A DNA stretch of 64,000 nt from Cellvibrio sp. Lineage in GTDB: Bacteria; Pseudomonadota; Gammaproteobacteria; Pseudomonadales; Cellvibrionaceae. Numbering within the stretch: position 1 is the first letter of the stretch; the number at the start of each line of letters is the position of its first letter. Shown here one piece after another: positions 11,101 through 19,159 of the stretch. A program made the position numbers and the translations under genes. The notes under the pieces were generated by a model. The model searched no databases and had not been told where the DNA came from. It saw nothing but the letters and a program-made list of their open reading frames with translations. The stretch covers positions 186,001-250,000 of the forward strand of contig JADJRD010000001.1 in NCBI GenBank assembly GCA_016712405.1. Reading direction: 5' to 3'.

Positions 11101-11677
11101 AACAGAATCCGAGCGAAAGAATTATCTTGATGCGCAGCATGCTGATTTAACAGAGGCGCTCGAAACTCTGGAAAATGCGATCAAGAAAATTGATCGTGAA
11201 ACTCGAACCCGCTTTAAAGAAACCTTTGATCAGGTTAATAAAAGCTTGCAAGAACTTTTCCCGAAAGTCTTTGGTGGTGGGCATGCCTACCTTGAATTAA
11301 CGGGTGAAGAATTATTGGATACAGGTATAGCCATTATGGCGAGACCACCAGGTAAACGTAACTCCACGATTCATTTGTTATCCGGTGGTGAAAAAGCATT
11401 AACCGCTATTGCCTTGGTGTTTTCAATTTTCCGATTGAACCCGGCTCCCTTCTGTATGCTGGACGAGGTGGATGCGCCATTGGATGATGCTAACGTAGGT
11501 CGTTATGCGCGCATGGTTGAAGAGATGTCGCAACATGTGCAATTTATTTACATTACACATAATAAAATCGCAATGGAAATGGCACATCAGTTATTGGGTG
11601 TGACCATGCATGAACCCGGTGTTTCTCGTTTGGTAACGGTAGACGTAGATGAAGCTGCGGAATTGGCAGCGCTTTAA
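8168..11677 (+). CDS. smc: Chromosome segregation protein SMC
   Basis: The 1169-residue condensin ATPase that organises and segregates the chromosome. The N-terminal head has Walker A GPNGCGKS (31-38). Two long coiled coils flank a hinge (about 500-650, starting near MVSHWLTQQGLI). The C-terminal head has signature LLSGGEKALTAIAL (about 1071) and Walker B FCMLDEVDAPLDDANV (about 1095-1110). Length and domain order are those of full SMC rather than MukB. It is followed by zipA and ligA, the order seen in pseudomonads. No scpA/scpB lie nearby. Confidence 0.97.
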   Translation: MRLKCIKLAGFKSFVDPTTVNFPSNLCAVVGPNGCGKSNIIDAVRWVMGESSAKNLRGENMTDVIFNGSSGRKPVGQASIELVFDNSDATLTGEYAAFTEISIKRKVGRDGDNSYFLNGTKCRRRDITDIFLGTGLGPRSYAIIEQGMISKLIEAKPEDLRVYIEEAAGISKYKERRRDTESRMRRTQENMERLTDIRDELERQLSRLQRQAQSAEKYAEYKQEERLLKAQLQALKYKLLEEQTQTKRAGIRDLELRMESFVTEQVNKDTAIEKYRLDYTELGDKFNEVQGRYYSVGADIARLEQSIQHANERARQLQTDLDQTQRDCRHAEENLLADSQKAELFNAEILEIEPELELIRAAEEGSGEALIGAEESMQEWQNNWDNFNQRAAEPRQRAEVQQSRIQHLEQVQQRLLQRVEKLREEKNNLQDDNVDDEIGLLTEQLAEMDLQAEEKRELSTQLTESLEQTRNENLGFNNELDQARSRLQTLRGRHASLEALQQAALGEQNKMVSHWLTQQGLIDKPRLAETLRVESGWEKAVETVLGNHLQAVCVNGFDQVTGVLSGLTQGQLMLLDTHAKLNSSGSNKAGLLSTKVNADWDVAALLNGVYFANNLQQALQLRNQLSVHESVVTQEGIWLGAQWLRVIRDNDASAGVIARKQELEQLTSEIETLQTQVAELNSSLELGRESIKSLEQQREASRREADEQQRRYSELRSQLSAKQVRIEQTSMRRERLDNEIREAREQMEQEAEHLSEARMILSEAIEMMGQDTDQRESLLKQRDDIRSSLDNARQKARHDKDKSHELAMRFQSLKTQLDATRIGIERLREQTARLQERREQLLASLSESRDPVEEYKMELEASLSKRLSVEQQLTAARRELETVEQALRGAEQARTRAEQEVQAVRAHLEQERLAAQTFEVQRAAIIEQMQEDDLDVNTILAELPEGSEIKPIEVELEDVAQKISRLGPINLAAIDEYKTESERKNYLDAQHADLTEALETLENAIKKIDRETRTRFKETFDQVNKSLQELFPKVFGGGHAYLELTGEELLDTGIAIMARPPGKRNSTIHLLSGGEKALTAIALVFSIFRLNPAPFCMLDEVDAPLDDANVGRYARMVEEMSQHVQFIYITHNKIAMEMAHQLLGVTMHEPGVSRLVTVDVDEAAELAAL

Positions 11678-11719
11678 TAACAACCTTAAATAATAAAGTC
11701 ATTAATTGCGGAAATTGTT

Positions 11720-12799
11720 ATGAAAAACTGGATTATCATTGCTGGCACTTTGTTAATTCTTATAATCATCATTGATGGCATTCGTCGTAAACGCAATGAT
11801 CGTTATGGAAAAATTCGTGTGTCGCCTAATATGAAAAGGCGATTGAAAAATTCTGTACCGGAAGAGCCTGTAGTCGAAGAAAAGCCTAGTTATGTGAGTG
11901 AGCTTCCCAACGGTGGCGCTCGTGTCGTTGGGCATCGTGACCCATCCGATCTTGTTAAAGGTTTAATTAAGCGCCCATCTCAGTTTAAAAAAACCGAACC
12001 TGTTATTGCTCGTCAAAATCGAACACCTGAACAAACCCGTTTAAATCTTGATGAAGCGGTTCCCATGTTAATGGAATCGGTCGATGCTGCTAACGCACAA
12101 CAGGAACGCGTAGAGCCACACTTCAACGAAAATTCCCATCTTGATAATATCGATAATCATTCAGATGATTATGATGATGATCAAGATTACGATCATGAAA
12201 ATGATGATGACGATCATTTATATGAGGATGAGGATGATGCTGATCTGGATACTGAATATGAAGAGAATCAAGATCAAGAAGAGTCAGCTTATGAAGAAGA
12301 GCATTTTGATGAGGAGCATTTCGATGAAGAAGAGCAATCTACTTCAATAAATGCTGTTCAAGAACCTGAAGAAGTTTTTGTCATTAATGTCATGGCAGCA
12401 AAAGATCAAACACTGCAGGGCAATCCGTTGTTAGATACAGTTCTTCAATGTGGAATGCGTTATGGGCATATGGATATTTTTCATCGTTATTCAGGCGCAA
12501 AGGGTGAGGGTACGTATTTATTTAGTATGGCTAATATGGTGAAGCCGGGCACATTTGATCTTGATGCTATGGATCAATTTGAAACACCGGGTGTCAGCTT
12601 TTTTATGACCTTGCCGATCAACGCCGACTCAATGCAAACATTTGACTTAATGGTTGATACGGCACGAACACTTGCAGAAACTCTTGGTGGCGAATTAAAG
12701 GATGACCAACGTAGTGTTATGACCAAACAAACTCTGGAACATTGTCGTCAACGTATTCGTGATTATGAGCGTCAGCGTTTGTTTCGTCGGCCAAAATAA
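11720..12799 (+). CDS. zipA: Cell division protein ZipA with long acidic linker
   Basis: An inner-membrane anchor that tethers FtsZ to the septum. It has one N-terminal membrane segment (WIIIAGTLLILIIIIDGI, residues 3-20) followed by basic residues, a long variable linker, and a C-terminal FtsZ-binding domain (about 233-355) beginning FVINVMAAKDQTLQG. Residues about 145-207 are extremely rich in Asp and Glu, where most ZipA linkers are rich in Pro and Gln. It lies between smc and ligA as in related genomes. Confidence 0.92.
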   Translation: MKNWIIIAGTLLILIIIIDGIRRKRNDRYGKIRVSPNMKRRLKNSVPEEPVVEEKPSYVSELPNGGARVVGHRDPSDLVKGLIKRPSQFKKTEPVIARQNRTPEQTRLNLDEAVPMLMESVDAANAQQERVEPHFNENSHLDNIDNHSDDYDDDQDYDHENDDDDHLYEDEDDADLDTEYEENQDQEESAYEEEHFDEEHFDEEEQSTSINAVQEPEEVFVINVMAAKDQTLQGNPLLDTVLQCGMRYGHMDIFHRYSGAKGEGTYLFSMANMVKPGTFDLDAMDQFETPGVSFFMTLPINADSMQTFDLMVDTARTLAETLGGELKDDQRSVMTKQTLEHCRQRIRDYERQRLFRRPK

Positions 12800-12804
12800 A
12801 TATT

Positions 12805-12833
12805 GTAGGATCGCGTGGAGCGAAGCGATACGC
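12805..12833 (+). repeat. Single arm of the GTAGGATG palindromic repeat
   Basis: This stretch, GTAGGATCGCG then TGGAGCGAAGCGATACGC, matches the left arm of the 84-bp palindrome in flgI (41136-41219). The inverted right arm is missing here, so it is a degenerate or truncated copy. It fills the short gap between zipA and ligA. Confidence 0.65.
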
Positions 12834-12870
12834 TTCAGATTTGAATCGCAGAGTTAAAAACAGGATCGCT

Positions 12871-14913
12871 ATGTCAAATTTGTCATTATTTAACGAAAAA
12901 TCCGATGAAGTTTCTCAGTTGCGTGAACTCATTAATTTTCATAATTATCGTTATTATGCGTTAGATGATCCTGAAGTTCCTGATGCAGAATACGATAGGC
13001 TCATGCGTCGCTTGCGTGAAATAGAAGTCGAAAATCCTGATTTAATTACGCCTGATTCTCCCACCCAGCGTGTTGGATCAAAACCTCTCTCTGAATTTAC
13101 AACCATAGTGCATGAGCTGCCTATGCTGTCGCTGGATAATGCATTCAGCGATGAGGATTTATTCGCATTTAATCAACGTATCCAAGACAGGCTGAAATCA
13201 ACGGCGGATGTTGAATATGTTTGTGAAGTCAAATTGGATGGGCTTGCTATCAGTTTGTTGTATCAAGATGGAGTTTTGGTTCGTGGTGCAACACGGGGCG
13301 ATGGTACTAATGGTGAAGATATTACACAAAATGTACGCACTATTAATTCCATTCCATTGCGATTAATGGGCAGCGGCTTTCCGGCTGTGTTGGAAGTGCG
13401 CGGTGAAATTTATATGCCTAAAGCCGGATTTAATGCGTTAAATGAAAAAGCGCGTGCAGCTGGTGAAAAATTATTTGTGAATCCACGTAATGCAGCGGCA
13501 GGTTCATTACGACAATTGGATTCTCGCATTACCGCTAATCGTCCATTGGAAATGTGTGCTTACAGCGTGGGATATGTTGAAGCAGGTAATTTGCCTGCGG
13601 CTCATCACGATATTTTGCAAAGTTTAAAACACTGGGGATTTCTCACTAATCGTGAAACGCAATTGGTATCCAATATTGAAGAGGCGATGAAATTTTATCG
13701 CGGTATTGGTGATCGTCGTGACAAATTGGCTTACGACATTGACGGCGTTGTTATCAAAGTTAATTCCATTGAACTACAACAAGAATTGGGATTTGTATCG
13801 CGTGCCCCTCGTTGGGCTGTTGCTTACAAATTTCCAGCGCAAGAAGAAACCACTGAATTATTGGATGTAGAATTCCAGGTGGGTCGTACTGGTGCGGTAA
13901 CTCCGGTTGCACGACTACAGCCAGTATTTGTCGGTGGCGTGACTGTTTCCAATGCGACATTACACAATCGCGATGAAATTCAACGTCTGGGAATCAAAAT
14001 TGGCGACACCGTAATTGTGCGTCGTGCAGGTGATGTGATTCCACAGATTGTACAAATTGTGGAATCAAAAAGACCTGCTAATGCTCGTGATATTATTTTC
14101 CCTGAACGTTGTCCCGTGTGTGCTTCTTCAGTAGAAACTATTGAGGGTGAAGCGGTTGCCCGTTGTTCCGGTGGTTTAATTTGTGCTGCCCAACGTAAAG
14201 AAGCTATTAAACATTTTGCGTCGCGTAAAGCGATGAATGTTGAAGGGCTGGGTGACAAGTTAGTTGAACAGTTGGTGGATCAGAATTTGGTCAAAAGTTT
14301 GGCTGACATATATACGCTGGATTTACAAACATTGGCTAATTTGGATCGAATGGGCGAAAAGTCAGCCGAAAATATTTTGGAGGCTCTGAATAAATCCAAA
14401 CACACTACATTGTCTAAATTTATTTATGCGTTGGGAATTCGCGAAGTGGGTGAATCGACGGCTCGGAATCTTGCGAATCACTTTGGTAGTTTTGAAGCTT
14501 TGGCTTCGGCATCTGAAGAGATGCTTTTGGCTGTTAAGGATGTGGGTCCTGTTTGTGTTCATTTTTTGACGGATTTTTTTTCTCGCGACGAAAATAAACA
14601 AGCTGTAGAGGCTTTAAAAGCGAATGGAATTGAGTGGAGCAATATCGAATTAAAATCGATAGCTGATCTGCCGCTGGCATCTTCAACCTATGTTCTTACA
14701 GGCAGCTTGACACGATTTTCACGTGAAGAGGCTTCTGCAACATTAATTGCTTTGGGCGCAAAAGTTTCAGGAAGTGTTTCTTCAAAAACTACAGCGCTAT
14801 TTGCGGGTTCTGAGGCGGGATCAAAATTACAAAAAGCAGAATCTCTTGGTGTGCCAGTGTTGGATGAGCAGGCATTGATTGATTTGTCGTCGCAACATAG
14901 TATAGAAATTTGA
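12871..14913 (+). CDS. ligA: NAD+-dependent DNA ligase LigA
   Basis: Seals nicks in duplex DNA during replication and repair, using NAD+. It has 680 residues: Ia/adenylation domain with the nucleotidyl lysine in KLDG (K121), OB fold, four-cysteine zinc finger (PERCPVC ... ARCSGGLIC), HhH region and C-terminal BRCT (TYVLTGSLTRFSREEA onwards). I chose the ATG at 12871, preceded by AGGA at proper spacing, because the frame extends ten codons upstream only through a TTG and repeat-derived sequence. The stop TGA overlaps the next ATG by one base. Confidence 0.96.
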   Translation: MSNLSLFNEKSDEVSQLRELINFHNYRYYALDDPEVPDAEYDRLMRRLREIEVENPDLITPDSPTQRVGSKPLSEFTTIVHELPMLSLDNAFSDEDLFAFNQRIQDRLKSTADVEYVCEVKLDGLAISLLYQDGVLVRGATRGDGTNGEDITQNVRTINSIPLRLMGSGFPAVLEVRGEIYMPKAGFNALNEKARAAGEKLFVNPRNAAAGSLRQLDSRITANRPLEMCAYSVGYVEAGNLPAAHHDILQSLKHWGFLTNRETQLVSNIEEAMKFYRGIGDRRDKLAYDIDGVVIKVNSIELQQELGFVSRAPRWAVAYKFPAQEETTELLDVEFQVGRTGAVTPVARLQPVFVGGVTVSNATLHNRDEIQRLGIKIGDTVIVRRAGDVIPQIVQIVESKRPANARDIIFPERCPVCASSVETIEGEAVARCSGGLICAAQRKEAIKHFASRKAMNVEGLGDKLVEQLVDQNLVKSLADIYTLDLQTLANLDRMGEKSAENILEALNKSKHTTLSKFIYALGIREVGESTARNLANHFGSFEALASASEEMLLAVKDVGPVCVHFLTDFFSRDENKQAVEALKANGIEWSNIELKSIADLPLASSTYVLTGSLTRFSREEASATLIALGAKVSGSVSSKTTALFAGSEAGSKLQKAESLGVPVLDEQALIDLSSQHSIEI

Positions 14914-15593
14914 TGAATAATATTTGTGTATCAACTGTAGGGGCAGGTCCTTGCGCCGGCTCTTGGCGTTCACGGGGGGTTGCCCCTACAGGTTTGAGAT
15001 TTATTTTTTTGATTCTCGTTTTTTCGTTATTAACTGCCTGCGCTTCAACCAAGCCCCCTTCAAATTCAGAAAATATCTGTTCAATCTTCACTGAAAAAAA
15101 AGGTTGGTATAAAGCCGCAAAAAAAGCGGAAAAACGTTGGGGATCTAAAGCGCCTGTGTTGATGTCGATTATGTATCAAGAGTCACAATTCAAACATAAT
15201 GCCAGGCCCGGTAGAACAAAAATTTTATGGATTATTCCTGGGCCACGAAAAAGTGATGCATTTGGTTATGCACAGGCTAAAGATGCCGTTTGGGAGGAAT
15301 ACCAAAAATCTGGAGGTGGTATTTGGTCAAGGCGTGATGACTTTGCGGATGCGATTGATTTTATCGGCTGGTATAACACCCAGAGTAAACGCCGCAGCGG
15401 TATTGGAGTCAATGATGCGAATAATCTATATCTAGCCTATCATGAGGGGCATGGAGGTTTTAATCGACGTACTTATAAAAGTAAAAGTTGGTTAATTGCC
15501 ACTTCGCGTAAGGTGGCCGATAGATCATTCCGTTACTCCAAGCAATTGCAATCTTGCGAGAAAAAATTATCATCCGGTTGGTGGCCTTTTTAG
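14913..15593 (+). CDS. SLT-like (lysozyme-fold) lipoprotein, putative lytic transglycosylase
   Basis: About 226 residues. A lipobox LLTAC (Cys about 43) follows a hydrophobic core, so it should be a lipoprotein. The body has the pattern SIMYQESQF around residue 90, resembling the catalytic glutamate motif of SLT-type lytic transglycosylases (ES), with later FGYAQAKDAVWEEY, similar to their G-x-x-Q/M helix, and NLYLAYHEGHGGF. It would then cut murein glycan strands in the periplasm. Residues about 8-27, ahead of the core, are encoded by a palindromic repeat (14935-14991). The start overlaps the ligA stop; a TTG right after the repeat is the alternative. Confidence 0.65.
   Translation: MNNICVSTVGAGPCAGSWRSRGVAPTGLRFIFLILVFSLLTACASTKPPSNSENICSIFTEKKGWYKAAKKAEKRWGSKAPVLMSIMYQESQFKHNARPGRTKILWIIPGPRKSDAFGYAQAKDAVWEEYQKSGGGIWSRRDDFADAIDFIGWYNTQSKRRSGIGVNDANNLYLAYHEGHGGFNRRTYKSKSWLIATSRKVADRSFRYSKQLQSCEKKLSSGWWPF
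14935..14991. repeat. 57-bp palindromic element inside lipoprotein n-region
   Basis: Perfect 11-bp terminal inverted repeats CTGTAGGGGCA (14935-14945) and TGCCCCTACAG (14981-14991) enclose a GC-rich centre. Length 57 is a multiple of three, so the reading frame is kept. The ends match those of the element at 2466-2518. Confidence 0.8.
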
Positions 15594-15617
15594 GTGATTC
15601 CAAAGAGAGAAAAGCTA

Positions 15618-16046
15618 ATGGATCAAGAATCGATTGTGTATGGCTGTATAAAAGATGTTCCTCCGGAACTGGCCGATGCTCATCGATTGCAAATTAATCG
15701 TGATGCCATTTTGCAATTAGCGCCAGCCGAAGATTGGCCTTTTTTATGTCAGGAAATGTTTTCATTGCCTCGCCAAAAAAATGAATCATCACTGCGTTAT
15801 TTAACCGAAGTGATTCACTTTGGTGCTTCATATAAAGCGGTCGAATACGAATGGGATCAATGGATTGCACAATTTGAGAAATTATTAAGCCAAATGTATT
15901 GGGTCTCTGCAACAGTACATTTAGAAACGGAATTATCCGGTAAACATACATTTGTGTGGGAAACCCATGATGCATGTCATGTTCCTGGTTCAGGAAATGT
16001 GAAAGTAAAATGTGAATGGAGTCATGAAGGGTTTTTGCACAGTTAA
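15618..16046 (+). CDS. Conserved-looking protein of unknown function
   Basis: A 142-residue soluble protein beginning MDQESIVYGCIKD. The ATG at 15618 is preferred over an upstream GTG (15594) because AGAGAG precedes it at good spacing. There is no signal peptide, membrane segment or motif I recognise; a C-terminal block (ETHDACHVPGSGNVKVKCEW) has two cysteines. Predicted content is mixed alpha/beta. It lies between a lipoprotein and hemB, and I cannot assign a role. Confidence 0.6.
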   Translation: MDQESIVYGCIKDVPPELADAHRLQINRDAILQLAPAEDWPFLCQEMFSLPRQKNESSLRYLTEVIHFGASYKAVEYEWDQWIAQFEKLLSQMYWVSATVHLETELSGKHTFVWETHDACHVPGSGNVKVKCEWSHEGFLHS

Positions 16047-16050
16047 TATT

Positions 16051-16079
16051 CTCCCTCTCCCTCTCCCTCTCCCTCTCCC
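16051..16079 (+). repeat. Hexanucleotide tandem repeat (CTCCCT)n
   Basis: Nearly five perfect copies of CTCCCT run between the preceding stop codon and hemB, followed by CGCGAAGCTAGAGGG. The tract is pyrimidine-only on the plus strand. It sits about 60-90 bases before the hemB start, in the probable leader or promoter. Confidence 0.85.
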
Positions 16080-16137
16080 GCGAAGCTAGAGGGAACGGAT
16101 GTAAAGAATAGTTGCAATTTTTATTCGAGATCAAAAT

Positions 16138-17112
16138 ATGTCACAACTCATTACTCCTGATGTTCGTTTTCGTCGTTTACGTAAAACATCGGTATTGCGC
16201 GATTTGGTGCGAGAAAATCATCTGCGCATGACGGATTTTATTTTGCCGATTTTTGTTGAAGAAGATATTACTGAACCCGTTGCGATTAAATCTATGCCAG
16301 GTGTTTTTCGTTATCCTGAATCACAATTAGCCGATGTGGTTAAGCGTGCTTGGAATAAAGGTATTCGCGCCATTCTTTTATGTGGTGTTTCTACGCATAA
16401 AGATGATATAGGTTCGGATACATGGAATGAAATCGGTTTGTTGTCGCGAATGATTCGTGCTGCAAAAAAAGCGCAGCCGGAAATGCTGGTAATTAGTGAT
16501 AATTGTTTTTGTGAATACACGACCCATGGTCATTGTGGTGTTGTTCATGAACATGATGTCGATAACGATACAACATTATCCAATTTACAAAAGCAAGTTG
16601 TCTTGGCTGCAAAAGCGGGCGTGGATATGATTGCACCTTCCGGTATGATGGACGGTATGATCAGTGCAATTCGTCAAGCATTGGATGAAGCTGGCTTTCA
16701 GCATATTCCTATCATGTCTTATTCAACAAAATTTGCATCGGCGTTTTATGGTCCCTTTCGCGATGCGGTTGATAGCAATTTCAAAGGCACTCGCAGTAGT
16801 TATCAAATGGATCCGGCTAATGCACGAGAAGCCTTGGCTGAATCATTGCAGGATGAAGCCGAAGGTGCGGATATTTTAATGGTGAAGCCTGGAATAGCTT
16901 ATTTGGATGTTTTGGCTTCTATACGCGCAAACAGTATGAAGCCTTTGGCGGTTTATCAAGTGAGCGGTGAGTATGCCATGATTAAAGCGGGTGCTGCTGC
17001 CGGTGTAATCGATGAGAAAGCTGTGGTCTTCGAAAGTTTAATTGCATTCAAACGAGCTGGGGCAGATTTAATCATTACCTATTACGCAGAGCAAATGGCA
17101 GATTGGTTGTAA
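16138..17112 (+). CDS. hemB: Delta-aminolevulinic acid dehydratase (porphobilinogen synthase)
   Basis: Condenses two 5-aminolevulinate molecules to porphobilinogen in haem synthesis. It has 324 residues, the usual length. Schiff-base lysines are K198 (in SYSTKFASAFYGPFR) and K250 (in LMVKPG). The cysteine motif DNCFCEYTTHGHCG is present, so this is the zinc-dependent form and not the magnesium type. It starts with a clean ATG and a short membrane protein follows after two bases. Confidence 0.96.
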   Translation: MSQLITPDVRFRRLRKTSVLRDLVRENHLRMTDFILPIFVEEDITEPVAIKSMPGVFRYPESQLADVVKRAWNKGIRAILLCGVSTHKDDIGSDTWNEIGLLSRMIRAAKKAQPEMLVISDNCFCEYTTHGHCGVVHEHDVDNDTTLSNLQKQVVLAAKAGVDMIAPSGMMDGMISAIRQALDEAGFQHIPIMSYSTKFASAFYGPFRDAVDSNFKGTRSSYQMDPANAREALAESLQDEAEGADILMVKPGIAYLDVLASIRANSMKPLAVYQVSGEYAMIKAGAAAGVIDEKAVVFESLIAFKRAGADLIITYYAEQMADWL

Positions 17113-17114
17113 TA

Positions 17115-17540
17115 ATGAATAAAGTATTAGCAATTTTAAACAGTAAATATTTTTTATCGACAATTATTGGCTTGAGTATTCTTGTGATAATTATTGGCGT
17201 GCTAATGGTTAAGCGTGCCAATGAACAGGCGGCTGTTTATGCTGAACAACAAAAGCAATCCGCTGATCAACAGGGATCACAAGAAGATGATGCCATGATT
17301 CAGGAATTTGAATTAATTGCGAAACAAGCGGAAGCAACATTAAAAGCGTCCCGATCTCCTGATTCGGGGTTGCCGGCAAAAATGGATTTTACTACCGATG
17401 AAAATCGCAAGAAAGTAGCTGACATGAAAAATAAAACCCCTGTTCAGGGTACAGAAGACTGGTGTGAGGTAATGATGATAAAACCTGACGCTGATTGGAC
17501 TGAAGCTGAGCAAGGAATCTTTGCAAAAAATTGTTTGTAG
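17115..17540 (+). CDS. Small membrane-anchored protein with DUF3012-like C-terminus
   Basis: About 141 residues starting at the ATG two bases after the hemB stop. Residues about 12-32 form one membrane segment, followed by a Gln/Glu-rich helical region. The C-terminus GTEDWCEVMMIKPDADWTEA and the final KNCL match my recollection of DUF3012, a short domain with two conserved cysteines often found in lipoproteins of gammaproteobacteria. Its function is unknown. Probably co-transcribed with hemB. Confidence 0.6.
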   Translation: MNKVLAILNSKYFLSTIIGLSILVIIIGVLMVKRANEQAAVYAEQQKQSADQQGSQEDDAMIQEFELIAKQAEATLKASRSPDSGLPAKMDFTTDENRKKVADMKNKTPVQGTEDWCEVMMIKPDADWTEAEQGIFAKNCL

Positions 17541-17545
17541 CTTGT

Positions 17546-18205
17546 TTAGTTAACTTTTAATTGAGGAAAGTGCCGGGCGATTTTCTTGAGCATTTTATCT
17601 TGCTCAATAGGTTTGACCACATAATCATCAACACCCTCGTCAATAGCTTCACGAATTTGTTTGGCTTCAGTGACAGCAGTAACTAGCATAAAAATAGTAT
17701 GGTGATATCGCTCGGATGCACGCATTGCCGTGTGTACATCAATGCCATTTTTTTCAGGCATATGCCAATCACACAAAACCAAATCATAAACCGGATTGGT
17801 ATCAAACATCATAGTGACCGCTTTCATTCCATTATCGGCCAACTCAACCTTCTCTATGCCGGCAGCATTCAGCATGGCTTTTAATAATTCCAATAACAAG
17901 CTGTCATCGTCTACTACCAATACTCTCATTTGGTCGGGCATTAATTGCTGACGGCGTATTTGTGCAGCTTGTTTTGTTGGGGACGCTGCTTTTGTTGAAA
18001 CGTAATGGTTTACCTGACTTGTATCGCCAGTTTCCGTTTGAAGTTGTTTGCTGAGTTTACTTAAGATGCCATCCAATAACTGTATGGCTTGCTGATTCTG
18101 TGCTCGGCTAGTTTGCATTTCAGGGGAATCAAGATTCTTTATTAGCCACTCACGACGTTGCATGAGGGTTTTTCCCATAATTTGCAATTCTTGTTTGTTG
18201 AACAT
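17546..18205 (-). CDS. Response regulator with N-terminal helical extension
   Basis: 219 residues. A CheY-like receiver occupies about 93-219: acidic cluster D99-D101, phosphoacceptor D146 in LVLCDWHMP, T in LVTAVTE and the conserved lysine in VVKPIEQ. The preceding 90 residues look helical and Gln-rich and match no output domain I know. With no C-terminal effector, it probably works through protein contacts, as CheY does. It is divergent from the DUF815 ATPase across 69 bases and is close to a chemoreceptor gene. Confidence 0.85.
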   Translation of the reverse strand: MFNKQELQIMGKTLMQRREWLIKNLDSPEMQTSRAQNQQAIQLLDGILSKLSKQLQTETGDTSQVNHYVSTKAASPTKQAAQIRRQQLMPDQMRVLVVDDDSLLLELLKAMLNAAGIEKVELADNGMKAVTMMFDTNPVYDLVLCDWHMPEKNGIDVHTAMRASERYHHTIFMLVTAVTEAKQIREAIDEGVDDYVVKPIEQDKMLKKIARHFPQLKVN

Positions 18206-18274
18206 AGAAAGTCCTGTGGCACACTACTGATCATATTCAGTGTAGACGGTATTTATTAAATTGCAGGTGTATCT

Positions 18275-19159
18275 ATGTCAGAGATTAGTCAGCTTATTCA
18301 AAGATTGGATGTTTTTTTAAATCGAACAGAAGCATTTTTTGAACTTGTAGGGAAGGAGCCCGATTGGACTGCTAGTGCTTTTCGCTGGCGCACTAATCGA
18401 TTTGGACGCGGATATTTGCAATCCATTCTCAATCCGCATCGGGTTGAGCTGGATTCTATAAAGAATTGTGAATTACAGAAAAAGCGGCTACTGGATAATA
18501 CTCGTCAATTTTTTGAAGGAAAAATGGCAAACAATGTTTTGTTAACGGGTGCCAGAGGTACTGGAAAATCCAGTTTGGTGAAAGCTTGCTGGAATCAATT
18601 CTCCAATCAGAGTTTGAAAATCATTGAGGTGGATAAATCAGATTTGGGTGACTTGATCGACATAGTGGATTTGATCGCGAATAGACCCGAAAAATTTATT
18701 GTATTTTGTGATGACCTTTCGTTTGAGCAGGGTGAGGTAAGTTACAAAGCCTTGAAGTCTGTGCTGGAAGGTTCGATTGTAAATCCGAGTAACAATATGG
18801 TTTTTTATGCAACAAGTAACCGTCGTCATTTAATTCCTCAAACCATGAAAGAAAATCTGGATGTGAGTTATGAGGACGGTGAGCTACGCCCCAGCGATTC
18901 GATTGAGGAAAAAGTTTCACTTTCTGATCGATTTGGATTGTGGTTAAGTTTTTATCCGTTTTCACAAGATGAATATTTATTAGCAGCAGAATATTGGATT
19001 CAGCATTTTGGTGGTAGTTGGAGCTCGGATGTGGCCGCCTCTGCTCTTTTATGGGAGCGATCAAGAGGCTCTCGCAGTGGTCGAGTGGCTTGGCAATTTG
19101 CCAAGGATTATCAAGGGCTCGTCAATGAGTTTTATTGTAAAAATCGACAGCAGTATTGA
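18275..19159 (+). CDS. DUF815 family AAA-type ATPase
   Basis: 294 residues. Walker A GARGTGKS lies at about 92-99 and Walker B FIVFCDDL at about 140-146, with a later sensor-like YATSNRRHL. The N-terminal FRW and NPHRVELDSIKNCELQK segments fit the DUF815 family. Members are soluble P-loop ATPases of unassigned role. The last 38 bases overlap the 3' end of the convergent chemoreceptor gene. Confidence 0.85.
   Translation: MSEISQLIQRLDVFLNRTEAFFELVGKEPDWTASAFRWRTNRFGRGYLQSILNPHRVELDSIKNCELQKKRLLDNTRQFFEGKMANNVLLTGARGTGKSSLVKACWNQFSNQSLKIIEVDKSDLGDLIDIVDLIANRPEKFIVFCDDLSFEQGEVSYKALKSVLEGSIVNPSNNMVFYATSNRRHLIPQTMKENLDVSYEDGELRPSDSIEEKVSLSDRFGLWLSFYPFSQDEYLLAAEYWIQHFGGSWSSDVAASALLWERSRGSRSGRVAWQFAKDYQGLVNEFYCKNRQQY

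Noticed and set aside
12141..12350. Met/Ile-rich ORF within zipA
   Set aside because: It is a frame-shifted reading of the GAT/GAA-rich acidic linker.
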